Source: Callorhinus ursinus (lineage: Eukaryota > Chordata > Mammalia > Carnivora > Otariidae). From it: a stretch of DNA of 64,000 bases. Location of the stretch: contig NW_020312902.1 of NCBI RefSeq assembly GCF_003265705.1, positions 16,742,970 to 16,806,969 on the forward strand. The letters are read 5' to 3'. Within the stretch, counting starts at the first letter, position 1. Every line of letters starts with the position of its first letter. The notes beneath the pieces were generated by a model. The model had not been told where the DNA came from. It did no database searches and saw only the letters and a program-made list of their open reading frames with translations. Position numbers and translations under genes: made by a program. Shown here in pieces: positions 41,740 through 52,539 of the stretch.

Positions 41740-41960
41740 AAGGCAAGTATGGTTGGTCTGAGTGTGCATCCTTCCTGTACCACTTACTAGCTGTATGATC
41801 TGGGGCAAGTTACTTTGAGTGCTTTGGCTCCTTCTGGTTAAGTGGGGACAATGATGGGGACTGTTTCCCAGAGTTATCTGGAGGATGAAATGAAATAAAG
41901 CATTCAAAGCAACTGAAATTATGCCTGATATATAGCATTTGAGAAACATTAGCAGTTTGT
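41740..41960 (+). repeat. MIR SINE
   Basis: 'accacttactagctgtatga', 'ggggcaagttactttgagtg', 'ggaggatgaaatgaaataaa' and 'gcctgatatatagcatttga'. Confidence 0.85.
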
Positions 41961-42329
41961 ATAATTGCTTCTGATGGTGGGATTAGAGGTTTCTTTTTCC
42001 TGCTTCTTTACACTTACTTTCTGCAATGAGCACAGATTACTTGGCTGGGCAGGGAAAAATTAAGTCAAAGAGGGAAGAAAAAAGAAACTGGTGATAGAAA
42101 CATGCTTGAAGGGGCAGCCAGAGAAACAGACACTCTTATTCAGAAACATTTCTCCAGCCCCAAGCAGGGAGAAGGGGCTGCCCACCCAGGCCTGGCTCAG
42201 CTCAGAGGCCTGGGTAGGAAGGGGGCTAGGTTTGAACCTAAAGAGTGGGAAATGCGTAGACTTTTGGCGTGTAGATGATGCTGCTCTATGGATAAATCCA
42301 ACGTCTTTAATAAAAAGCCATCCTTTGTC
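41961..42329. other. unique non-coding DNA
   Basis: Nothing recognised. Confidence 0.35.
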
Positions 42330-42505
42330 AAGTGATTACGAGGTGCCAGAATTTTTATATATTACTGTGATCATTGTCACAACCTTACAAAGTAAATATT
42401 ATTACCCCAATTATTACACCACTCTGAGGAGTAACTTGCCCAAGGTCCTACTGCAAAGCTGAGATTGGAACTCAGTGTCGAGATGACTTCTGTCCACTAA
42501 TTCTC
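42330..42505 (-). repeat. MIR SINE, reverse strand
   Basis: 'gattacgaggtgccagaatt', 'gtaaatattattaccccaat', 'taacttgcccaaggtcctac' and 'gagattggaactcagtgtcg'. Confidence 0.8.
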
Positions 42506-42889
42506 CAGGTCAATTTCCACCTAGAAGATGCAAGAAATACAGCTAAACGAGTGGAGGCTGTGCAGCCAGGCTCTCATGCCTGAAGCCCTCCTCCAAGCAG
42601 GACTGGGCTGGATTGGGCATCGCTATGCCCTTGTCTTCTCTTGCCCCAGGTTATTTCAGGGAGCTGCTGGCGCCTGGACTTGTCTGCAGACCCCATCCCT
42701 GAGGGTGGGCACTGGACATTGGTCCCTGTCCCCAGCCTGTTCAGTATTGTTTCCCCCCGCCCCATCTCCCCCCTCCCAGATGGCTGACACCCTCCTCCCC
42801 TCCCCCATCACCCCCTCTGCTCCCTCATCCATTCTATCTTCATTGCTGGTGGACACCCCTCCCCCCGCCCCCGCCTGCCAGCACCATCC
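42506..42889. other. C-rich unique DNA
   Basis: The forward 163-codon frame at 42528-43019 spans this C-rich DNA and the following motif block; it has no domain. Confidence 0.35.
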
Positions 42890-43070
42890 GTCAGCAGCAC
42901 TTGAAGCTCTGCTGCAGCTCCTCAAAGTTGCTAGAATAAATCCCCTATTTGGTTTAGTTCCACTCCAGCTCCCCCTGCACAGAGGGACCCAAAGGGACGC
43001 AGGGAAATTATACATGTAATAAAGAGCTGATTTGCCCTGATAATTCTGACAATGATACACACCTCACACC
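42890..43070. promoter_or_regulatory. candidate conserved non-coding element
   Basis: 'gctagaataaatcccctatt', 'ggaaattatacatgtaataa' and 'gccctgataattctgacaat' form an AT-containing block in GC-rich DNA, without repeat signature. Inference only. Confidence 0.4.
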
Positions 43071-43249
43071 TTCCCATGCACACACTGCCATATCCACACG
43101 CACATATCACATCCAGCACCTCCCAATCCACATGCGCATCCACACACAGCTCGATCTGCTGACATGCAGCTCACATCCTAGAGTTGCTGCCCAGACTAGT
43201 GTTTGTACTCACGCACTAAGGTACAGACCCCATTCGCCGGAGATTCTCT
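43071..43249. repeat. degenerate CA-rich stretch
   Basis: Non-identical CACA/CATA words ('ccatatccacacgcacatat', 'gcgcatccacacacag'). Confidence 0.45.
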
Positions 43250-43475
43250 GGGTACCTCCCTCTTCCTGGCTCCCATAGCACCCTGCACTCCCTACCAGCT
43301 GGAATTTACCAGCTGTGTCCCGAAGGCCTGTCTTCTCCGGAGCCCATTACATTGTGAGCAGAAATGGTGTCTGTGTGGTTCGCTGTTAATCACACACAGT
43401 GTTTGGGGGACACGGTGGCCCCCCATAACCTTGTCAAGTGAATGCCTGAATGAATAAAGAAATGAATGAATGCAC
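43250..43475 (+). repeat. L2 LINE 3' end
   Basis: 'agcaccctgcactccctacc', 'cattacattgtgagcagaaa' and 'tgcctgaatgaataaagaaa' follow L2 3' UTR order. Confidence 0.6.
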
Positions 43476-43734
43476 ATACCACGACCTTCATCCCCTCAGA
43501 AACACAGATCACATCTTGGGATATCTCCCATCCCTGCCCACCTACACGTCACTTCTCTGACTTGCAGCTTTTACCTACAATGACACACACACCATACACT
43601 ATGGAGCCACTCACTTCTGCTGGCTCATGACACACAGCCCCCCACAGTGATCAGAGACTGTTGTGAACAGCTGCTTGGGGTTCTCCCATGCATGTGGGGG
43701 GGTGGGGTAGGAGGGGACTGCACTTGAGTGTGAG

Positions 43735-43840
43735 TTGGGTATGTATGAGTGAATATGAATGTGTGTGAGAGTGTGCACGGGTGAGTGTGGGCGGGTGTCT
43801 GAGTGAGTGTGTGTGTGTGCATGTATGCGTGTGTGCACAA
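43735..43840. repeat. degenerate (GTGA/GTGT)n stretch
   Basis: 'gtgtgtgagagtgtgcac' and 'gtgtctgagtgagtgtgtgt' words; imperfect array. Confidence 0.6.
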
Positions 43841-44879
43841 ACCCTGAAGTCTCCAAACTTACCTTCTCCCCATCTTCTTAGAAATATTGACAAGAATCAG
43901 AGGGTTCTCATTCAGATTTCCTCTTCTCCTCCCCTCCCCCTGCCCAGCTCCTTTTAGAGAGCATTTTCTTCTCAGTTTCCCTATTTTTCTGCAGCCTAGG
44001 GAGGTTTAGAAAGAAAAGTGGGGGGGAATATGGGGGAAGCTGAAGAATTCTACTCCCATCATCCTGGTCGACATTCTCCCTGCTTTCACCTACCCTCTAC
44101 TACCACTTCCAACCCCCTTTCACATTTGGAGAAGGCAAACCCAGAATACACAGTGTCTGAGCCCCTGAGGACTGGCAAGCCCGAGCCTCCCAAGCCTCCC
44201 AGGCTTGCTCATCACCCAGACTGCCCATGGCCGCCTCTCTGTCTCCACTCATAAATCCTGGTCACTGCGGCTCTGTGTTCTTCCTGGTCCCCTTCTTGCT
44301 TCTCACCTGATGTCTTTGCTCAACCATCACCATCGGGCCTGTCCCCAACCACTGTCCCTGGCTCTCTTTCCTCCAACCATGGTATGACTCCCTGAAAGCC
44401 TGGCCCTTGGTTATCTTTTCTCTAGGGAACCTCAGAGAGCCTCGGAGTCATCCAGACTTCGCCACTTTCCCCAGGGTGGAGCCCTCTCCTGGGCAAACTT
44501 GGTCACTGCCGCAGCTCTATGCCCTTGCGGGGTGACTTCCGCCCAGCCTTCTCCAAAGTCCAGCCTCTCTCCTCCTCCGCCTGCAGGACCCGTTCATGGG
44601 TCCTCTCCATGTCCCCCTCCCCCAATCATGTCAGTCCCTTTTGGCCTTCTCCTGGATTTCTCTTCTGTCTGATCCTTAGTGATCCCCCTCCCCTTGCTAC
44701 TTCCACCACCACCCCAGGCCTGCCTCAGCCTCCTGCAGCTCTCCTGAGACAAGCTTCCCGGAAATCACCTGGGGCCTGGAGGGTTCTGGGCAGCCTCAGA
44801 GACAGCCACTCACGATCAGCCTGGCCTCACAAGTACCAGCATGTTTGGGGGGTGTTTCTGTTTGTTTGTCTGTTTTTTG
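43841..44879. other. C/T-rich unique DNA, possibly L2 remnant
   Basis: Its pyrimidine-rich texture resembles the L2 coding strand and it leads into the clear L2 at 44880 in the same orientation, but no decisive motif was found. No exon supported. Confidence 0.3.
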
Positions 44880-45450
44880 AGGACCCTGATGTGATCATGT
44901 CAATTGCTCCCCACTCTTCAAGGACAAAGGCCCCAACCTCTCCTAAAGCCTGCTGGGTTCTGTCATAGTCTGGCCTCAGCCAACCTCCGAACGTCATTCC
45001 TCACACATTCCCCTGCACTCCCTGAGACTCAGCCACGAGCACCTTCTTCACGGTCCTTCTGCTTCTGGGGCTTTCCACACCTCCCTCTGCAAGCCGTAGG
45101 GCTTTGGGCATGGTCTTGCTCTGTTTGAAATGCTTTTCTCTTTGCCTATTGAACCTCTTCTCATCCTCCTAATAGCTGCTCAGACATCACTTCCTGAGAA
45201 CAGCCTTGCCTTGACTCCTAAACCAGCTAAGACTTCCCTGCTGCTAGATGCATCTGGAACACCTGCTTGATTAGACTTATTACACTTATAATTTTACACT
45301 TATTTATGTGATTATTTCATTAATGTTTGGCTCACCCATTAGAGCTCTGGACAATGAGGAATAGATTTTTGCGCATCACTGAATCTACAGGGCAGTGTCT
45401 GGTACATGGTGGGGGGCTTTGATAAATATTTGAGGAATGAATGAATGAGT
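44880..45450 (+). repeat. L2 LINE 3' portion
   Basis: 'caattgctccccactcttca', 'gttctgtcatagtctggcct', 'ctttgcctattgaacctctt', 'cagacatcacttcctgagaa', 'ctggacaatgaggaatagat' and 'gatgaatga'-type end ('gaggaatgaatgaatgag') follow the L2 order. Confidence 0.85.
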
Positions 45451-45509
45451 CAGCAGTCTCAGCAGGCTGAACAAAAAGAGAAAAGTTTCACCAAAACCCA
45501 GGTGGTGCC

Positions 45510-45890
45510 TGCTCAAGCTCTGGCTCTCTTCATTATGTCACACACCTGCTCAAGAATTTTCTATGGCTCCCTATTACCTCACAAACCTCAAGTCTAAAGT
45601 CCTCTCCCTGGCTTTTTCAGGCTTTGACAATCTAGCCTCCACTACCCATGCAAATCTATTTTCTTTATTTTTTATCACTATATTTTGCTTCCACCAAGCA
45701 AACACAGTAGTCCATAAACGCACCTCGATTAGTCTCACCTTCATGTCTTTGTTCATGCCATTCTCTCTGCCTGGGAGAACTCATTTCCTCTTTTTCACTG
45801 AAATCTTACTCATCCTTTAAGGCCAAGATCACGCCCCAGTTCTTCCACAAAGCCTTCTCTGACCATTCTAACACTTATTGAGCTTCCATG
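45510..45890 (+). repeat. L2-type LINE 3' portion (second copy)
   Basis: 'ctatggctccctattacctc', 'gtctttgttcatgccattct', 'cttactcatcctttaaggcc' and 'aaagccttctctgaccattc' repeat the same L2 order less than 100 bases after the previous copy. This suggests two separate insertions or a duplication. Confidence 0.75.
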
Positions 45891-45904
45891 CCCTGTACTT
45901 TCTA

Positions 45905-46510
45905 TACATCCAGAATATCGGGGACCATTAACCTTGGAAGGGCCGCAGAGGTCACGGGTTCAACCAGAGTCTGTTCAACCTCTAAAGTCATGTTTTCCAA
46001 GCTTCAGCATTCAGGCACACATTTCCCCTTCTATCCAAAAGGAGAGTGTTCCTATGAAACCTTTCATAAGCCCAAATGGCATAAAACAAAGAACCCATTG
46101 CCATTAATTTATACAGGAAAAATTTTGAGTGTTCCTAGACCCTCTTTTGGGCTTTTCTGATACCTTAGGACACATCTTGCTAATGGAGCCACAAGATAAA
46201 TCAAGATAAAGCACAGATGTTCCCAGACACAATCCAAAGCTATGCAGGCTTGATGCCGAGAGATGTGAGAGGGGTTCCCAGAGAAGGAGCGTGGTGCGGC
46301 CGCTCTTACAGTGCGGGGTGCACCCGCCTCCATAGTGGCTCCGGCTGCAAAACAAATTCTGAGTGCTAGTCTTGCTTTTCTCCTTTCTTCGTGACAGTGA
46401 AAAACCTCTTTGGATTTCTTTCAGTTGGTGAAAACAGGTACTAATGCAGGTCTTTTGTAAATGAAGTGGAAGAAGGCGAACTTTTGAAAAGTGAGGAATA
46501 CCTGTACCAG
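45905..46510. repeat. probable ancient interspersed repeat, family not assigned
   Basis: 'cataagcccaaatggcataa', 'ttgccattaatttatacagg' and 'agtgttcctagaccctcttt' recall a common old mammalian DNA-transposon-type repeat that I cannot name with confidence. The right part (46260-46510) is unassigned. Confidence 0.4.
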
Positions 46511-46596
46511 CTTCACAACTCACACCTATAATGTGGTCTGCTTCATATTTTTCTTTAAAAGAACTTCCTAGTTTTACTTATTATTAAAAAAAGGTC

Positions 46597-46791
46597 TGGG
46601 GCGCCTGGGTGGCTCAGTCATTAAGACTTCGGCTCGGGTCATGATCCTGGGGTCCTGGGATCGAGCCCCGCATCGGGCTCCCTGCTCCGCGGGAAGCCTG
46701 CTTCTCCCTCTCCCACTCCCCCTATTTGTGTTCCCCCTCTCTCTGTCTCTCTCTCTCTGTCAAATAAATAAATAAAATCTTAAAAAAAAAA
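46597..46791 (+). mobile_element. Can-SINE with small deletion in the tRNA-like head
   Basis: 'gcgcctgggtggctcagtca' is followed by 'ttaagacttcggctcgggtc', missing about seven bases between 'ttaag' and 'cttcggctc' compared with other copies here. It carries the arctoid-like 'ctccgcgggaagcctgcttc' segment. Confidence 0.95.
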
Positions 46792-47082
46792 CCTTCTAGC
46801 ACTAGACTAACTATAAAACCAACCATCACTTGCCAAAAAAGGGAAGTAATTATAAAAATAAGTAAAATTTAAAACTATGATATTCAGTCCTGGCTGGATA
46901 CCTCTGCCTCCTGAGAAAGCTCTTGGGCTTGTGGCCTCCTCTTTCTTTGTCAAGAAGGGAAGGAAGAGAATACATGTTAGGTGTTAAAGATACGCTAGCG
47001 CCAAAACAAGACTTTCTCTTTGATGAAACTGGAAGAATCAAACAACCCAAAATGCCCATCAATGGAAAATGCATATTTTCCA
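46792..47082. other. short unique interval
   Basis: Nothing recognised. Confidence 0.35.
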
Positions 47083-47440
47083 TTTAATTGTGGTGAAATA
47101 TCCATAACCCAAATTGTCACCATTTTGACCAGTTTTAAGTGTACAGTTCAGTGGCCTTAATTACACTGACATTGTTTCACAACCATCAGAGTCACCCATC
47201 TCCAGAATACTTGTCATCTTCCTAAACTGAAACTCTGTCCCTCTTAAACACTAACTCCCCACTCCCTCCTGCCCCAGCCATTCAAGGACAACTCTACTTT
47301 TGGTCTCTATGAAGTTAACTGCTCAAGGGACCTCATGTAAGTGGAATCACACAGTATTTGTCTTTTTGTGCCTGGCTTATTTTATTCAGCATAATTCCTT
47401 TAAGGTTCATCCACATCATAGCATGTATCAGAATTTCCAT

Positions 47441-47590
47441 TTATTTATTTATTTTAGAGAGAGTAAGGAGAGTGCGCGTGTGAGCAGGGGGGAGGGGGTG
47501 GTGGGCAGAAGGTTGAAAATCTTCAAGCGACTCCCCTCTGAGACCTGAGCCAAAACAGATGCCTAACCGACTGAGCTACCCAGGCACCCC
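47441..47590 (-). mobile_element. Can-SINE in cluster (1 of 4), internally deleted
   Basis: 'atttatttatttattttaga' start and complement head 'gagctacccaggcacccc'. The middle is shortened compared with the other copies. Confidence 0.85.
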
Positions 47591-47599
47591 TTATTTATT

Positions 47600-47813
47600 T
47601 TTTTAACGCTTTTTTTATTTTTTATTTTTTAAAGATTTTATTTATTTACTTGACAGAGACAGTGAGAGAGGGGACACAAGCAGAGGGAGTGGGAGAGGGA
47701 GAAGCAGGCTTCCCGCTGAGCAGGGAGCCCGACGCGGGGCTCGATCCCAGGACCCTGGGATCACGACCTGAGCTGAAGGCAGATGCGCAATTACTGAGCC
47801 ACCCAGGCACCCC
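47600..47813 (-). mobile_element. Can-SINE in cluster (2 of 4)
   Basis: T-rich start, 'aaagattttatttatttact', body and complement head 'gagccacccaggcacccc'. 'taacgcttttt' before and 'taaagcttttt' after look like the target-site duplication. Confidence 0.93.
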
Positions 47814-47832
47814 TAAAGCTTTTTGTTTTTTT

Positions 47833-48043
47833 GTTTATTTATTTATTTATTTTTTAGATTTTTATTTATTTATTGAGAGAGAGAGAGAATGGTAGAGAGA
47901 GAGCATGAGAGGGAAGAAGGTCAGAGGGAGAAGCAGACTTCCCGCCGAGCAGGGAGCCCAATGCGAGACTCGAGCCCGGGACTCCAGGATCATGACCTGA
48001 GCTGAAGGCAGTCACTTAACCAACTGAGCCACCCAGGCGCCCC
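47833..48043 (-). mobile_element. Can-SINE in cluster (3 of 4), perfect 14-bp duplication
   Basis: Complement head 'gagccacccaggcgcccc' at its right end. 'gctttttgtttttt' is identical at 47819-47832 and 48044-48057, so this copy inserted into the T-rich start of copy 4. Confidence 0.93.
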
Positions 48044-48149
48044 GCTTTTTGTTTTTTCAAGTAATCTTTACACCAAACGTGGGGCTCGAACCTACAGCCC
48101 CGAGATCAAAAGTCGCACGCTTTTCCAACTAAGCCAGCCAGGTGCTCCC
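48044..48149 (-). mobile_element. short Can-SINE variant in cluster (4 of 4)
   Basis: 'aagtaatctttacaccaaac', 'tggggctcgaacctacagcc' and complement head 'aagccagccaggtgctcccc'. Its T-rich side is interrupted by copies 2 and 3, making it the oldest of these three. Confidence 0.9.
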
Positions 48150-48369
48150 CAAATGTCCTTCCTTTTAAGGGCTGAATAATATTCCATGCATATACTATGT
48201 TGTGTTTATCTGTCAATGGACACCTGGGTTGCTTTCACCTTTGGTTCTCGAGGAGAATACTGGTAAGGACAAGGTGTAAGGAAAGTGATGTCTTTGCAAT
48301 AGGCTGTGGTGTAGTATCCTTACTCAGGGGATTATTACACTGTAGTCAAAACAAAGGAATTTCAGGGGC

Positions 48370-48780
48370 ATGCAACAGGATAGATGACTCAGCAGCATAA
48401 TTTTTTTTTCAGCAACATAATATTATGTGAAATAGTGAATTTCCAATTTACTACATACAGCCTGATACCATTTTTTTAATAAAAATAAAAAGAGTTAAAG
48501 TTTAAAAAATACCTTTTTAGGAGTACAAAAAGTGCAATGATATTAAACTATACTAACTCTATTAAAAGGAAAGCCAAGAGATCATGAATGTGGGATTCAG
48601 GACATCAGTTGACTCAGGTCAGAGGCTGGGAATGGGATGAGGAAACCATTTGCTTAGTTGTTAGTTATTGTCAAGTTCTTAGATTTTGTTTTGGATGATA
48701 AGTTCATAGGGTGCTTATAATGTTATTTTAAAACAACTAATAAAAATACTAACTATATAATAAAGTAGTCATGCAAGGAC
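48370..48780 (+). repeat. possible ancient L1M 3' end, AT-rich
   Basis: 'attatgtgaaatagtgaatt', 'tacagcctgataccattttt' and a long AT-rich tail resemble the 3' end of an old L1. No decisive boundary. Confidence 0.4.
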
Positions 48781-49510
48781 CAAGATGACATTATGTCATG
48801 AACTGAAAAATATGATTAATCCAGTTCTGTGATCCTAACATTCAATGGAGGGGGGGGAAGAGAAAAAAAAAAAAAGAAATGGACAAGAAAATAACTTTCT
48901 CACTATGAGATTCAGTGTGATTTAATGTCTTGTCAATGCACCGTCGAAAATCATTTGGCATTCTGCCAGAGGTGCGGGTTCTGCACTTGGGTAAACAGCT
49001 CTGAAATATCTCTACCATGAGGCTGCCTGCTTCCTCTGCCGTCTTGCTTACCTCCAACACGAGGGAACTCGGGACTCCTGGAGGCACTTGGACAGATCAT
49101 TTTGTTAGGAAATTTTCCCATGCAGGGAGACAGTTCGGCCTCCCTGCAACTTCTGCCCACTGTCTTGCCCTCACCTTGGTGCCCAGCACAGGCTTGGGCA
49201 CAGCGGAGCCCACAAATTTCCACATCAATTGCTTTGTGCTTGAGCCTCCAGCCCCAAAGCAGGAGCCAAGCCAGTGTTTCCAACCGTCAGACAAAAGGAT
49301 CCCAAACATGTCTGGGACAGAGCCTTTTCTTCTCAGAAATCAGTTTCCCATCTACCTCGCCAATTGTCAGTGAGGATGTGATTCATTTATCCAGACTTTA
49401 TTTTTGCATGTCCATTTTAACAATAATTCTAACCGCTATTCTTTCCTCTAAATGCATCTACCAAGAGGTAATCCTTTTATAGGTCTCTTCACTTCTAGTG
49501 AGATCGGAAT
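48781..49510. other. unique non-coding DNA
   Basis: 48895-48960 ('gattcagtgtgatttaatgt', 'gaaaatcatttggcattc') is AT-containing and repeat-free. Open frames on both strands over 48951-49482 are unidentified; no domain is recognised and none is called. Confidence 0.35.
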
Positions 49511-49517
49511 AAAATTT

Positions 49518-49676
49518 TTTTAAATTTAGCAATTTTTTAAAATTTTATTTTATTATGTTATGTTAATCACCACGCATTACATCATTAGTTTTTGATGTAG
49601 TGTTCCATGATTCATTGTTTGCGTATAACACCCAGTGCTCCATGCAGTATGTGCCCTCTTTAATACCCACCACCAG
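49518..49676 (-). mobile_element. L1 LINE 3' end, reverse strand, 5'-truncated
   Basis: 'tatgttaatcaccacgcatt', 'gatgtagtgttccatgattc', 'tgctccatgcagtatgtgcc'. Same subfamily as the copy at 20351 but about 50 bases longer. 'gatcggaataaaattt' before and 'gattgaaataaaattt' after form the target-site duplication. Confidence 0.9.
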
Positions 49677-49728
49677 AGATTGAAATAAAATTTTGACCCA
49701 TGCTCATAAATAAATGTTCTAAAAAGAC

Positions 49729-49732
<4 letters not shown>

Positions 49733-49771
<39 letters not shown>
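49733..49771. repeat. (GT)n microsatellite
   Basis: Uninterrupted GT array of about 19 units. Confidence 0.97.
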
Positions 49772-49773
<2 letters not shown>

Positions 49774-50469
49774 CTTTAACACAACTGAATACTTGAAGGT
49801 GGGCTAGAATTTCTTAGCTATATTTTTACTAATCCTCAGGCTGGGGTTAACTGAGACTCCTTGGTCCAAAACTCCTTGACCAGACCCTGTGGGGCCACTT
49901 CCCAGCTCTAACCAGCCACTCTCTTCTCCTGACAGAGTCCCTGGCCTTGGGAATTCCAGAGCAGGAATGGACAGAAGGAGGGAAAGGGCTGAACATAGGC
50001 TTGAACGTATCTCCATAAATCCAGGTCCTCATTGAACCTCAGGGATGAGGCTGCCTTCACCCTCTCCTCTCCTGTATCTGAGAGCCAGAAGCAGTTACTG
50101 GGGTAGGGGCTAGAGACCCTTGGACAGAGGGCTGACTCTGAGGCCTCTACCCTCTTTTTGAAGGACTGGGGTTGAGGAGGAGCTGTGAACATTGGTGACT
50201 CAGGTAGTGCTTAGCAGCCTGGGTCCTTAAAACCTGGCCTCTGTCCAGCTCAGAAATGAGCCCCCTGCCTCCCATTGGACACGGGATTGACTTCAGGCAC
50301 AGCTGACTCCCAGCTGCTGAGCCTCCACCCCTCCCCCATGGGCTGCCATAAAGGGGGCCCACCCAGGATCACCAAAACAGACCTGGGAAGTAGACAGTGG
50401 GCTTGGGGTCTGCAAAAGGTCTCCGTCTGCCTTTGGAGTGTCAGCTTGACCCCAGAATGATCTTCTTAA
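49772..50469. other. unique non-coding DNA
   Basis: Nothing recognised. Confidence 0.35.
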
Positions 50470-50745
50470 TCTTTTTCATCATTTCCGAATTATGTATGTT
50501 GATGGGAGAAATTTGGAAATTATAGGAAAGTATAAAGAAAATTAAATCATACATATGCTTACACCCAGAAATCACCACTGTCTCTATATTGCTGGCTTTA
50601 TTCTAGTTTAAACTTTTTGTTTAAACTATAGATTTATTTTTGTTTCATAAATGGGATCATTTTATACCTAATGCTTGGTATCTACTTTTTTCTTATCATT
50701 ATGTCCCCAAAATGTTCTTTGTGTGATTAAAATTCTTTGAAAATC
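50470..50745. repeat. AT-rich ancient repeat fragment, probably L1M
   Basis: 'ggaaattataggaaagtata', 'cacccagaaatcaccactgt' and 'cataaatgggatcattttat' resemble part of an old L1 3' region in reverse. Subfamily not assigned. Confidence 0.45.
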
Positions 50746-51689
50746 TGATTTTGAGGGGATGTAAGTTACCGTAAGTCCACAAGCTCCCCTCTCTCTCTCC
50801 CACCCCCTTGTTTCCCAGGGTTCCTAGTACACGGTCTATGGAGCTGTCACTGTGGCGACTCTTCCAGCCAGAGGCTTGGGGCCTTTCTAAGGGGCAAGAG
50901 GAGGGCTGGGCCAGGCCACAGGAACTCTCAAACTCATCCTGGGGTCAGATCCCTTTCCTTCTGGAAGCTGCCGCATGCCTGAGAGACTGAAGGGGAGTCT
51001 TGGCTCTATGTTCATTCCCCCACCCTAGTCACGCAGGAAGTCCGTGCTCTGTCTTCCCTCACCCCCCACTTTCCTTGGGAAGTGGGTTTCCAGGGTTTCT
51101 GTGGTTGCTCAAGGCAGCTCCTGGCCACTTTGGCCAGCCTCAACCATCCCGCACCACCTCCCTACTTCTCCCTGGTTCCGGCAATCCTGGGCCTGCACGG
51201 GGAAGTTGAATGGGAGGGAATGGTGTGTGGGGAGTCAGAAGGCAAAAGAGGACCTGGAGCCAATGTTTGACATTTGGCCTTTAAAAAACTCCACCCCCTC
51301 CTCCCCTGGAAAACTTCTAGGAGCTACAGAATGACCCTGCAATGGTGAAGCCCTGGGGACAAAGGGGAACACCCTTGGTGCCTGCACTTGATTCAACAGA
51401 GACAAGGGGCCACCGCCCCTCCCCCTGCCTCTGCAGGCCTTCTTCCCAGCCCCCCAAGTCCCTGTCCCGACTGTGCCTCCCCACCAGCCTAACGCCTTGC
51501 CCAGGACCATCTCCACAGGGGTGATCTTTGGCACACGCAGGCAGCTGATGGCAGCGTGAAAACTCCCTTCCTGCTCCATGAGGAAATCTCAAAGCCCAGA
51601 CTCTAGAGGCAGGCCGGTGACAGGTGCCAAGCGTCATCACTCAGTTTAACCTGACCTAGCGAACGAGAGTTGTTCCCAGCACTTCTCTC
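50746..51689. other. unique GC-rich non-coding DNA
   Basis: No repeat, exon or regulatory cluster recognised. Confidence 0.4.
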
Positions 51690-52015
51690 CGAACCCCATG
51701 CAGTAACAATTCCATCAATAGCTCATTTTGAGGCACCTGGCCGGCTCAGTCAGAAGAACATGTGACTTTTGATCTCAGGGTTTTGAGCTCGAGCCCCACG
51801 TTGGGTGTAGAGATCACTTAAAAAAATTAACTTAGAAAAATAGCTCATTTTGTACAGTAATTTAAGCAGAGCATGTTCATACGTATCCTCTCGTTTGATC
51901 TGCTAACGTTGCTATTTGGCAAGTAGGACTGGTCTTATTTTTCTCATTTACAGGTGAAAAAACTGAAGCCTGAAGTGGCCATTGGTGACGTCAGAACTGT
52001 AGTCCTCTGATCGGC
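51690..52015 (-). repeat. MIR SINE, reverse strand, split by a short Can-SINE
   Basis: Right part: 'tttgatctgctaacgttgct', 'ttttctcatttacaggtgaa', 'aaactgaagcctgaagtggc'. The left part is short and uncertain. Confidence 0.6.
51731..51839 (+). mobile_element. short Can-SINE variant with perfect 13-bp target-site duplication
   Basis: 'aggcacctggccggctcagt', 'gagccccacgttgggtgtag', 'agatcacttaaaaaaatt'. 'atagctcattttg' flanks both sides (51718-51730 and 51840-51852). Confidence 0.92.
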
Positions 52016-52490
52016 AAACCCCAACCCACCTATCCTTCCTGTCTCCCGGCTCCCCTGGACACTGAGAAGTCAAGTTCCCTCTGTCTCAGCTTCCCGTGCC
52101 CACAGATCTCAGGCGGAGGGAACCCCTGGCTCTTTCAAACCTAAATGGTGCCAGGTGCCCAGCCAGAAAAACCCTTCTCTGGCCTGGCATTTGTTCGTCT
52201 GCGTACATTCCTCTTAGTGGATTGTGTTGGGAGGGGTGGGGAGGAGCTTCTCCTTGAAATCTGTCCTAATTGATTTCTCTGATGAGGTGCCGTAGTCCTT
52301 TCTTACGAAGTCCTTACAGCTTCTCCAGCTTCTTCAGACAGCCCCTCCATGCCCTTTCTCCCGGCCTCCCACGTATTCCCTGGGCTCGAAATATCTTTCT
52401 TGATTTTTTCCCTGAAAGCCATCATCCATGACAGGCTTATGACCTGCATGTCCGTCAGGAGAGATCTGCCCCCCAGAGCCCTCCACACAG

Positions 52491-52491
<1 letters not shown>
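52016..52491. other. unique non-coding DNA
   Basis: Nothing recognised. Confidence 0.35.

Positions 52492-52537
<46 letters not shown>
52492..52537. repeat. (CA)n microsatellite
   Basis: About 22 uninterrupted CA units. Confidence 0.97.

Positions 52538-52539
<2 letters not shown>

Larger units (their letters stand above)
47083..48260 (-). repeat. ancient L1M LINE 3' end, reverse strand, split by four Can-SINEs
   Basis: The left part ('gtggtgaaatatccataacc', 'agtgtacagttcagtggcct', 'ctgaaactctgtccctctta', 'aagtggaatcacacagtatt', 'cagcataattcctttaaggt') ends at 'tcagaatttcc' (47438). The right part resumes at about 48157 with 'ccttccttttaagggctgaa', 'taatattccatgcatatact' and 'caatggacacctgggttgct'. 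The 710 bases between are all SINE. Confidence 0.85.

Noticed and set aside
41407..41949. 180-codon minus-strand frame
   Set aside because: Runs into a MIR SINE and has no recognisable domain or splice context.
43841..44879. Possible coding exon or L2 ORF in C/T-rich DNA
   Set aside because: Pyrimidine-rich texture alone; no diagnostic L2 words and no protein domain in any frame.
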